Below are positions 17,462-25,290 of a stretch of DNA of 64,000 bases, one piece after another. The position numbers and the translations under genes are program-made. Source of the DNA: Tribonema minus (Eukaryota; Sar; Xanthophyceae; Tribonematales; Tribonemataceae). Each line of letters begins with the position of its first letter. Positions within the stretch are counted from its first letter, which is position 1. The stretch spans positions 1,488,001-1,552,000 of the forward strand of contig JAFCMP010000112.1 in NCBI GenBank assembly GCA_017506865.1, given 5' to 3'. The notes under the pieces are model-generated. The model made no database searches, had not been told where the DNA came from, and saw nothing but the letters and a program-made list of their open reading frames with translations.

Positions 17462-19183
17462 CTAAGTGTACGTGAGCCAATCGTGCTGCGCTAATTTTTC
17501 CAATGTGATTCTCTTGTCTGGATCTTTCCTGAAACCCTCTTTGCAAAAGTGTTTGAACCTCGAAATGTCGTCGTTCGTCCAGTTCTCATTCATCATCTTC
17601 AAGCACCTCGGAGACATGGTCGTTCCCATTGCGGGCGAAGAGTACATGACAGATTGCGAGAGCACCAGTCCTTCAGCGCCAAACGGCAGAGACCCGTATA
17701 CAACGTGGTGCATCGTGCCTACCAGAGACCACACATCAATGGCAGTGGTGATGATGCCAGTGGAAAATAGCTCGGGCGCCATGAATGCGGGAGTGCCCAT
17801 GAACTTGGCCCTCGTCAAGCAATCGCTCACTCTTATCGCGCACCCGAAATCTGTCAGTTTAGCTTTGCCATCGCTCATGATCAAAATATTCGCAGGCTTG
17901 ACATCACGATGCACATATCCTCTGCTGTGCATGTACGTCAGCGCGCTCATGGTATCGGACGCGACGTGCTGACACTGGAGAGATGTCTTCATCACCACGC
18001 CGACCAGAGAGCCCTTTGTAGCCAGCTCCTCCACCAAAAATGCTACGTCTAGCCTGGGATCGTTAATGACAACCAATAGATTCACAATGTTCTTGTGTTT
18101 GAGATCCTGAAGCGCCATGATCTCACGATGCAGTGACTCTTTCGCCTTGGATTTGTAGACCATCTTCATGGCCACTTTACCGTGGACGTCACTGCTGCAC
18201 TCGAACACGCGCGCCGTAGATCCAGTGCCCATGTGACCCGTGATGCTGAACTCGTTCACCTCCTTGAGGCTGCCCATTTCGTGTGACAGCTTCGTGGTGG
18301 GCACAACGGGCGCTAAGGTAATGTGTCCCTGTGATTCACACCTGTAGAGGACCATGCCGCGTTGCAACCTCGCCTTGACTTCCTTCATGACGCTGCGCTG
18401 GTACGCGGACTCCATTATGGACATGGTAAAATCGGTCCTGTCCATCAGCGTGCACGTAGACTGGACTGTCATGACGGCGTAAATACATCGAGACTGCACA
18501 AAGAAGCAGGCGCTCTGAGAATCGCTGAGCTTTTCTACAACGCCCAGTATGTGACCCGGGTAATAATGCATCTCGCCGTCATCACATTTGCTGTAAACCA
18601 CACCATCTATGACCACAATGATACGACCAGATAGCAGGATCACGTCACCGGCCTCAGCTACACCGTAAGTGAACGTTAAAGTTTGCAGGTCCACATACTG
18701 AATCGGAGGAATGTTGATACGCAGATAAGTCTGCCTGAACAACTGCCACTGTTTTGCACCGTACATGGCCTGCGGCAGATACGCACAGTGACATTCCTGA
18801 ATGCACTTAATGGTGTCCGCGCTTTCGTGCGCGGAATACATCAGCCCATGCGAATCGATCAACTCACCGAAACCGATGATGTCGCCACTTCCCTCGTTCA
18901 ACAACACGGGTCCTACATCTAGTACTATGTACATGCCCTCTATCGCCTTCCCGCGCTCACAAACAAACTGCCCCGGTTCAAACTTTCTTATTTCCAAACA
19001 TTGCTTCAGCTCACACACGTTACAGTTCTGAGCGTACCCGGTTTGCACGGCAGCCTCCTCCACATATTCAGGACCGCTCTTGTCTTCGTGATCACCATGA
19101 TCGGACCTGATTTGACTGCTATCGGAACTCGATACTGAACTGATCGATACGACGTTCAAGGTTTCGTCGTCTTCTATCATCAT
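17462..19183 (-). CDS. Tandem cNMP-binding-like domains fused to Ser/Thr protein kinase
   Basis: The 573-residue protein starts with an acidic Ser-rich leader. A cyclic-nucleotide-binding-like domain follows (about 50-155, with GFGEL), then a second, more divergent one (about 165-290), and a protein kinase domain (about 305-573). Kinase motifs are complete: glycine loop GHMGTGSTARVF, Lys in AMKMV, catalytic HRDVKPAN, DFG in TDFGCA, and APELF. The order matches cGMP-dependent kinases, but the kinase core reads more like MAP3K types. The Arg expected after the FGEL cassette is absent, so ligand binding is doubtful. A role in host signalling is inferred. Confidence 0.8.
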   Translation of the reverse strand: MMIEDDETLNVVSISSVSSSDSSQIRSDHGDHEDKSGPEYVEEAAVQTGYAQNCNVCELKQCLEIRKFEPGQFVCERGKAIEGMYIVLDVGPVLLNEGSGDIIGFGELIDSHGLMYSAHESADTIKCIQECHCAYLPQAMYGAKQWQLFRQTYLRINIPPIQYVDLQTLTFTYGVAEAGDVILLSGRIIVVIDGVVYSKCDDGEMHYYPGHILGVVEKLSDSQSACFFVQSRCIYAVMTVQSTCTLMDRTDFTMSIMESAYQRSVMKEVKARLQRGMVLYRCESQGHITLAPVVPTTKLSHEMGSLKEVNEFSITGHMGTGSTARVFECSSDVHGKVAMKMVYKSKAKESLHREIMALQDLKHKNIVNLLVVINDPRLDVAFLVEELATKGSLVGVVMKTSLQCQHVASDTMSALTYMHSRGYVHRDVKPANILIMSDGKAKLTDFGCAIRVSDCLTRAKFMGTPAFMAPELFSTGIITTAIDVWSLVGTMHHVVYGSLPFGAEGLVLSQSVMYSSPAMGTTMSPRCLKMMNENWTNDDISRFKHFCKEGFRKDPDKRITLEKLAQHDWLTYT

Positions 19184-19315
19184 GTTTTGCTCAAGTGGCA
19201 GAAAAAGCTTCCACTAGAAGGTGTGTAATACCACCTGTAACAGATATGCATACATAAAATTTGTGTCAAGTGCATACAAAAACAAATCTTGTTTCTGGTG
19301 AAAGGAAAACTTGAA

Positions 19316-19732
19316 ATGCCCGTGCTCAAAAATAAGCATGACGTCGACGCCACAAGCATCGACGGAGACTTGAACTGTGTCACCTGGAGACACAAAGGCG
19401 ACATTGGAAAAATTGTTCGCATCGAAGAAGGGTGGATGCTCGTGCTCGGCAGAACATGCTACCATCTGACCCTGCCGGGACAACCGGATACGGCCGTCTT
19501 CAAAGATGCGACGGGCGAATACTTGGCCACCAAAGTCGAGCCCAACAAACACTACTCCACAGTCGAAAATGCCGTAGTCATCGTTGAAGGCACAGGCAAA
19601 CTCATACTAGACTCTGAAGTACTCGAATCAAGCGACACAACAGTCACAAAAGATGGAAAAGAGTACGGTGAAGGAGACATCATCACAGTCGCAGGCAGGA
19701 AAGCGAGAATCGCCATTGGCAAAAGTGTGTGA
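19316..19732 (+). CDS. Hypothetical beta-rich protein
   Basis: A 138-residue protein with alternating hydrophobic and polar residues suggesting stacked beta strands, and several Gly-rich turns. No family is recognised. ATG 19316 is used because the upstream in-frame TTG is weak. It is convergent with the cyclin-like gene, whose stop is 5 bases away. Confidence 0.5.
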   Translation: MPVLKNKHDVDATSIDGDLNCVTWRHKGDIGKIVRIEEGWMLVLGRTCYHLTLPGQPDTAVFKDATGEYLATKVEPNKHYSTVENAVVIVEGTGKLILDSEVLESSDTTVTKDGKEYGEGDIITVAGRKARIAIGKSV

Positions 19733-19737
19733 ACAAT

Positions 19738-20130
19738 TTATCTAAAATCCCATTTTAACAACCGACACATCTTCAACTCCTCGCACTGCAACCGCTCCAG
19801 ACTCAAATACTGCCAGTAATGCCGCATATGCCGCAAGGTGCAATACGCGTGCGTCTGAGTCTTTGGCCCGGCGAACTTTATCGCAAGCCCCAGGCATATC
19901 GCCATATACCGATGCACCCCGTAAGTATAACACAGGCACGTGTAAGCCGACCTGATCCGTTCCCACAACACGATCGCAGCGTCATAATAATACTCGTCTA
20001 ACATATGCTGCTCGCATATCTGCCGCAATGCTTCGCGCTCGCCGCTGCTGCTCGTGCTGCGTTCATGCTTAACTGGCACTGCCGGCTCCACGTACTCAAA
20101 AACAGACCGCGCGCCGTGTCCCAGTAGCAT
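19738..20130 (-). CDS. Cyclin-box-like protein
   Basis: This 130-residue protein has the helical pattern of a cyclin N-terminal box. A central helix runs through MAICLGLAIKFAGP (compare the LAAxxIAxK helix), then a segment with LRH/YLSLERL, and the final helix EELKMCRLLKWDF, close to the E...LLxxLxWxL end of cyclin boxes. Viral cyclins can redirect host CDKs. It is short, just one box, and could also be a TFIIB-type fold. Confidence 0.45.
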   Translation of the reverse strand: MLLGHGARSVFEYVEPAVPVKHERSTSSSGEREALRQICEQHMLDEYYYDAAIVLWERIRSAYTCLCYTYGVHRYMAICLGLAIKFAGPKTQTHAYCTLRHMRHYWQYLSLERLQCEELKMCRLLKWDFR

Positions 20131-20193
20131 CTTGTGACAGTGGCGTAACGTGCTTCATGGACTGCAAATATTATATTGATTATTATTTAAAGC

Positions 20194-21033
20194 ATGATTT
20201 ATTTAATTGATGTCGTTTCTTACAATGGCGAACCAGTCCTGGAAGCACGCCTAGAGTACCTCTCTGAGCGTGTAGACGAGCTCGTCATCGTTGAATCCAA
20301 GTGCACGCACTCGGGCACCCCCAAGCCTTGCTACTTTGGCGAGAAGTTCTCTGATATCCTTCAGAAGTTTCCCAACATCACATACCTGCAAATAGACTCC
20401 TTTCCACCCTTAATACCAGACGTATGGATGAAAAAGCACGCCGCAGATGCATACATGCGAGGCGGCCTAGGCGCGTGGTTCAGAGAAAACTATCAAAGGG
20501 ATTTTGCTCTGCCGTACATTCAAAAGAAGTATGCTGGAAAACAGTATATCGTAATGTGCTCTGACGTCGACGAGATACCCAGCCTTGATGTTGTCAACAC
20601 ACTGAAGGCCAACTACGCATCGCTGTCCACGCCCATCTACTTTCACCAACGCTTCTACATGTACAACCTCAACTGGGAAACCGACGAATTCTGGTCAAAG
20701 GCCTTTGTCATCAACGACACTGGGCTCACCCCTGAGCACTCACTCAGCGATATACGCACCGCCCCGCCCAAGCGCGTCTTTCCCTCGGCCGGGTGGCACT
20801 TATCCTTCTGTCTAGCCAAGCACGACCTCATTCGCAAGATACAGAGCTTTGCCCACACAGAGTTCAACAAGGACAAATTCACCAGCGAAGCACATGTCGA
20901 AAAGTGTTTGGCCAATGGAAGCGATATTTTCAGCCGTCAGCATGTTCGCATAACCCGCACTGCCACCACAGACGACCTACCGGAGCCCATCAAAAAATTC
21001 CATGAAAAAATAATGTTTGCACAGCGCTATTAA
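20194..21033 (+). CDS. GT17-family glycosyltransferase
   Basis: The 279-residue protein matches the layout of family 17 glycosyltransferases (beta-1,4-GlcNAc transferases acting on N-glycans). Signs are an N-terminal EARLEYLSERVDELVIVES segment, a DxD-type CSDVDEIP at about 122-129, and a late GWHLSFC. There is no membrane anchor, unlike the Golgi enzymes, so it probably works in the cytoplasm or virus factory, modifying viral glycoproteins. Such genes are common in phycodna- and mimivirus-like viruses. Confidence 0.85.
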   Translation: MIYLIDVVSYNGEPVLEARLEYLSERVDELVIVESKCTHSGTPKPCYFGEKFSDILQKFPNITYLQIDSFPPLIPDVWMKKHAADAYMRGGLGAWFRENYQRDFALPYIQKKYAGKQYIVMCSDVDEIPSLDVVNTLKANYASLSTPIYFHQRFYMYNLNWETDEFWSKAFVINDTGLTPEHSLSDIRTAPPKRVFPSAGWHLSFCLAKHDLIRKIQSFAHTEFNKDKFTSEAHVEKCLANGSDIFSRQHVRITRTATTDDLPEPIKKFHEKIMFAQRY

Positions 21034-21055
21034 ATTAGACAAATTAAAATACAAG

Positions 21056-21066
21056 TATTTATTTTG
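21056..21066 (+). promoter_or_regulatory. Candidate promoter of PCNA gene
   Basis: GTATTTATTTTG lies about 40 bases upstream of ATG 21101, as similar sequences do before the D5-like gene and the gene at 59878. This supports an early replication-gene class. Inferred from position. Confidence 0.3.
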
Positions 21067-21100
21067 TACCTGTCACAATCATTCACTCCTCGCTCCAACC

Positions 21101-21946
21101 ATGGAAACCGATGCGCCCGAGCACGATACGAAACGCAATGAGCTCGGCGACGTCGATGACCTTCCAGCAGACTGCATCCTCATGATGCGGTCGACACAGA
21201 CGTCGCAATGGCGCTCCATCTTCGACTTTGTCAAGGACGTCACCACTGAGGTCCCGTTCAAATTCGACACTGAAGGCCTCTCCATCATCACTCTGGACCC
21301 GCTCAAGATCGCCCTCATCTCAGTCCGCGCGGTCACCGAGTTCTACTACTGCAAGGCGCCGCTTAACGTCGGTATCAACGTGACTGTGCTGTACCGGCTT
21401 CTGCGCAACCTCACATCAGCCGGCTACGTGCTTGAGATTAGCATGTTCCAGAATGAGACCGATGTCATCCATGTCCAGATCACCAACAGGGACAAGCGGT
21501 CGGTGGTACGCAACAAGATAAAGCTTTTAAGGCTCCCAGATGAGGTGATAACCATCCCCAGCACAACCTTCGATCGTGTACTCTCAATCCCGTCCTCAGA
21601 CCTACAGCGGTACATAAGAGAGCTCAGCTCGCTTTCGTCCAAGATCACCGTGTCCAGTACACGCGACGAGTTAACTCTCTCGGCCCAAGGCGCATTGGGC
21701 TCTTCTGAAATCACGGTCAGACCGACGTCTAGCGGAGTTCACTTTTTGTTCAAAGACACCGAGAAACACGATGAGGTTGTCAGCGCCAGATTCTACTCCA
21801 GGTACCTGGAGAAACTTTGCCGCCCAATTGATTCAAGTACCGAGGTGTTTTTGAAAAAAGGCTATCCTTTGGTTTTGCGGTATAACTTGGCCACTGCGAC
21901 GATTCGCGTTGTAATTGCACCAGTGAATGACGACGACGAGTCGTAA
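21101..21946 (+). CDS. PCNA sliding clamp
   Basis: The 281-residue protein fits the two-domain PCNA fold. Its first domain has LRSTQ-like and FKFDTEGLSIITLDPLKIAL segments (around the centre loop), then an interdomain strand and a second domain with SSLSSKITVSSTRDELTLSA. The C-terminal VLRYNLATATIRVVIAPV resembles the LAPK/I-like end. It would ring DNA and hold the polymerase. It is about 20 residues longer than cellular PCNA because of an acidic N-terminal extension. ATG 21101 is chosen by leader length. Confidence 0.88.
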   Translation: METDAPEHDTKRNELGDVDDLPADCILMMRSTQTSQWRSIFDFVKDVTTEVPFKFDTEGLSIITLDPLKIALISVRAVTEFYYCKAPLNVGINVTVLYRLLRNLTSAGYVLEISMFQNETDVIHVQITNRDKRSVVRNKIKLLRLPDEVITIPSTTFDRVLSIPSSDLQRYIRELSSLSSKITVSSTRDELTLSAQGALGSSEITVRPTSSGVHFLFKDTEKHDEVVSARFYSRYLEKLCRPIDSSTEVFLKKGYPLVLRYNLATATIRVVIAPVNDDDES

Positions 21947-22170
21947 TGGAGTGCGAGTTGTGTGTTGTCTGGTAAATGTAAGAAATCATCTTCGACCCAG
22001 TGATGTTTGATTGTCATGTTTCTGCTTGACCTGCACACCCTTGAATCAAAGCAATGTATTGACGCCGAGCATCGCACAAACAATGACACGATGATGCAAA
22101 CGGCAGAGCGCCTACAAACAAATTCATTTGATGCAAGTGTGTCACTGATTCATTATGCTCCCGATGATTT

Positions 22171-23607
22171 TCACCTCGTTGTCACTTGTTTCAAAGTGAC
22201 CTCGTCGTAGTACGCAGTTGTGAACTGCGAGCGCACAAACAGGTACTTCTGTCGGCTCCATCCTCCGATCTTGTCGTCCTCCGTATCCTTCAGGCGTACC
22301 GAGTTGTCCATCGAATTGAACTCAAGACACACAATCACACAATTGGCCCTTGTGTAACCTTTTGTGGAATCCAGACGCTCGATGGACGCCTGAAAGTTGC
22401 CCGTTTTACTAACCCGCTTTTGTGAGTACGCGCAAAGCCCACGCTGCTCAACAAACATGTCTACAATATCGTCACGGCTGATAGTGTGTGTACTGGCTTC
22501 CCGCTTACGCTTAGCTGCGCTAGATTTGGAACAATCGAGGAGTTTCTGGAACCTTATCTTCCAAAATACAGCCTTCCGCTTTGTCTTGTCCTGAGAAGTA
22601 CATTTGTCACATTTGGTGCGTGATTTCTTGAACTCGCCAGTATCCTTGTCACTTTCACAGTAGAAACAGTGGTAACCGCCGTCGTGTTCTTGTACTTTGT
22701 AAGTGGTCGTCTTCCACCTGTTGCGTTTCGTCATTTCTGCTCGGATCTTAGCCAATTCATCATCCGAAAGCGGATGTTCAACATGAGTCATCACCTCGAT
22801 TGCCTTTGCCCGCGTCCACTGTGCCTGTGTGTTGGCCTCTAAACAAGTTAACACTACGTTTTCGTAGGAATAGTTTTCTGCACCCTGCAATTTTTCAGGG
22901 GAGCACTGCCAGTGTGAAAATCTTTGAAACATCAGTGGGATGCCAAATATGAAGCACCTGTCCTGCTGAATGTGTAGCTTTCGCACAACATCTTCATGAG
23001 TCAACGTGTGCTCCCCAGGCAGCTTAAGTTGTCGTGTGTGACTTCTCGAACTTCTCACAAAGTTTTTGATGAACCCATCTTTTGTGTTTGCCACCTGTTT
23101 CTTGAGCTCACTGCTACATAAGGTGCACATTGGAGACCTTCCATCTCGCATTCGAGCTTGCAAATGGAAATCTTCAAAGCCCTTGCGTTTTTGGCATTTT
23201 GAGCACACCTTGTTCTCGTTTTTGATGTCAAGTGTCAGGGTCGCTGAGCTTCGCCTGACATGTCGTGGCTCACCATGTTTTAATCGGTACGTTCTAGCAC
23301 TCTTCTTCAAATAGCATTCGGCGCAAGTTGCCTTTACACCACCTACACCGTTTTTCTGTTTGTGAAACTCCGATAACAGCTTAATTTTCACACACACGTT
23401 GCATGTCTTCTCGCCTTGGTCAATCATAGTTTGTTTGATGCGTTTGCGCACAGCGACATTTGCGACCGTTGTGACCTTTGCGGTCGTTGCAGGCTTTGCG
23501 GCCTTGGCGACCTTGGCGGCGTTGGCAAGTCTGGCAACTGTTGCGGCCTTTGCGGGCTTGGCGGCCCTTGCGGCCCTTGCTGCAGCGGGTTGCGGCTGTG
23601 GCACCAT
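22171..23607 (-). CDS. HNH-type endonuclease with zinc clusters and Ala/Lys-rich N-terminus
   Basis: This is a 478-residue protein. The first about 60 residues are AAK/VAK repeats like a histone H1 tail. Several CxxC pairs follow: CNVC...CAEC and CSKC...CTLC, resembling phage endonuclease VII-type zinc sites. A first HNH-like region lies near RCFIFGIPL...ENVVLTCLEAN. After another zinc pair set (CFYC...CDKC), a second HNH-like region has GLCAYSQKRV...IERLDSTKGYTRANCVIVCLEFN. The latter resembles a working HNH core. It may be a homing-type nuclease. GC-rich leader repeats are odd. ATG 23607 is chosen. Confidence 0.7.
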   Translation of the reverse strand: MVPQPQPAAARAARAAKPAKAATVARLANAAKVAKAAKPATTAKVTTVANVAVRKRIKQTMIDQGEKTCNVCVKIKLLSEFHKQKNGVGGVKATCAECYLKKSARTYRLKHGEPRHVRRSSATLTLDIKNENKVCSKCQKRKGFEDFHLQARMRDGRSPMCTLCSSELKKQVANTKDGFIKNFVRSSRSHTRQLKLPGEHTLTHEDVVRKLHIQQDRCFIFGIPLMFQRFSHWQCSPEKLQGAENYSYENVVLTCLEANTQAQWTRAKAIEVMTHVEHPLSDDELAKIRAEMTKRNRWKTTTYKVQEHDGGYHCFYCESDKDTGEFKKSRTKCDKCTSQDKTKRKAVFWKIRFQKLLDCSKSSAAKRKREASTHTISRDDIVDMFVEQRGLCAYSQKRVSKTGNFQASIERLDSTKGYTRANCVIVCLEFNSMDNSVRLKDTEDDKIGGWSRQKYLFVRSQFTTAYYDEVTLKQVTTR

Positions 23608-24277
23608 GCTTCGGTATATCAGATATTGACAGTCAGAGAAAATAAATCGTGTGATCGTAGCGCGCTTTTGACGCTTTTGCCACATGGACGCGATTGGCGC
23701 GTGCGTGAGGCGGCGAGAGAGCAGTGTGCAAGCGTTGAAACATTTGATACGGGCAAGCATCAATACAAGCCAGTGTACCAATTGATTGAGGTCCTGCAAC
23801 GAGGGTGTCAACGAAGCAAGGAGTCTATTGATACTGAAGACGAATCAAGTGGTACTATTGCTTCTGTTGATGACGCATGGACCAGCATTGACTGAACGCA
23901 AGCAAGTGTACCAATAGATTCGGGCGTGCAGCGATTCGTTTCAATGGAGACAAGGTGCACCGAGTGTATCAAAGAAGCAATGAGTCAATTGACACTGAGT
24001 ACGAATCAAGTGGTATTATTGCTTCTGTTGATGTCGTGCAAAGCGTTCTGCGACAGCAAGTCTGACAAGAGCAAGCAAGGGTACCAATAGATTCAAGCGT
24101 GCTGCGTGTGTGTGTCAATGGAGACAATGCATCGAGCCAATGCGCGTATCCGCTGAAGAATCGATAGATACTATGGCTTCTTTAACGCATGTGTAGTGTC
24201 AACTGAACACCGAAAACGAAAACACTTGAACTATTATCTTAAGCATAGAGCACTCAAGGTAGGCAACACCTGTAAGC
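23608..24277. repeat. Noncoding gap with degenerate direct repeat
   Basis: Two related stretches occur, near 23757-23900 and 23905-24060. They share blocks such as ACGAATCAAGTGGTA, ATTGCTTCTGTTGATG and ACCAAT(A/T)GATT, and a third weak copy follows to about 24190. No gene is supported. Motifs like CAATGGAGAC recall the 12396 array. Confidence 0.55.
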
Positions 24278-25222
24278 ATGAGCTACATACAAGTGTATAT
24301 CAAAGACGTGGACAGAGAGCATCGGATGTTTCTTCACAGGTTTCTGGATGGACCTAACAGCTGGCATGACGGTTCCACGGTTGGCGGAGTGCGCGCATTC
24401 ATCAAAGCTCGCTTGAATGGTACACAATTTGTACTTCGCCTCTGGGAAACCAATGAGCTGTTGGAAGATGACACCAGGGCGGTTGAAAGAACCACAAATA
24501 TGTACGTCGATCGATACACTGAGCCACCACCGCTCCATGTCACATTCGGAAGAAATGTATACCTTGTGAGCAGAAGGCCTGGCACAACTGTAAAAGAACT
24601 CATTGACCGAGTGTATATGCAAGTGGGTCAGCGTGGTGCATCAATACTTGAAAGTAGCATTGCGACATACCCGCCAGATACTCTGACCGACACACTGCCT
24701 ACAGAGCTTAAGATTGTGCCGGTGTACTCCGAAGAGCGCAGTTTGAAACAGCTCGCAGCAGAAAAGATTAGAGTCAGCTCATGGGTACGAGAGTGGTCTG
24801 CGATATCGCAGCTAAATCTCAACCACGGTGCATACATGTCACTGTTCACCGAATGCCCATACTTGGTGGCAGACATGATGATATACGCCATAGATACTGA
24901 GGATACAGATGTCTTTGAGTTCATCGACGAGTTTGCCAGTGTCATGTCCGATGTACGCGAAAAGACATACTGGGTGCAATGCGCTGTAAGGAAAGGTCAC
25001 CATTTGTTCGCGCTGGCAATGGTCAACAATGGATTCAAAGTGGCAGAGAGTGAGTGGACGGACCTGGCACAACGCGCAGTGGACACAGGTGCTCGTACTA
25101 CTGTCGACAAGCTAGCCGCATCCCGCCCCCGATCTCACCAGAGCTCGAGCCCGGATGACATTTTTCAAATGTTCACGGAGCGGCGCAGGCGCTTAGCTAG
25201 ACTGCAGCGTCATCTAGGCTGA
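24278..25222 (+). CDS. Hypothetical protein
   Basis: This is a 314-residue protein. The N-terminal about 75 residues and residues 85-150 look like two ubiquitin-like or beta-grasp-like stretches (GSTVGGVRAFIKARL, PGTTVKELIDRVY), but this is only a pattern. The second half is helical and could be repeat-like. The tail is very basic (ERRRRLARLQRHLG). It sits alone after the repeat gap and is convergent with the RecD-like helicase. Confidence 0.55.
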   Translation: MSYIQVYIKDVDREHRMFLHRFLDGPNSWHDGSTVGGVRAFIKARLNGTQFVLRLWETNELLEDDTRAVERTTNMYVDRYTEPPPLHVTFGRNVYLVSRRPGTTVKELIDRVYMQVGQRGASILESSIATYPPDTLTDTLPTELKIVPVYSEERSLKQLAAEKIRVSSWVREWSAISQLNLNHGAYMSLFTECPYLVADMMIYAIDTEDTDVFEFIDEFASVMSDVREKTYWVQCAVRKGHHLFALAMVNNGFKVAESEWTDLAQRAVDTGARTTVDKLAASRPRSHQSSSPDDIFQMFTERRRRLARLQRHLG

Positions 25223-25290
25223 CAAATCATGGCAGCGCCAGGCACAGAGGCGGCAACGGACTCAATTGAATGTACCAAAACAACGTCTTA

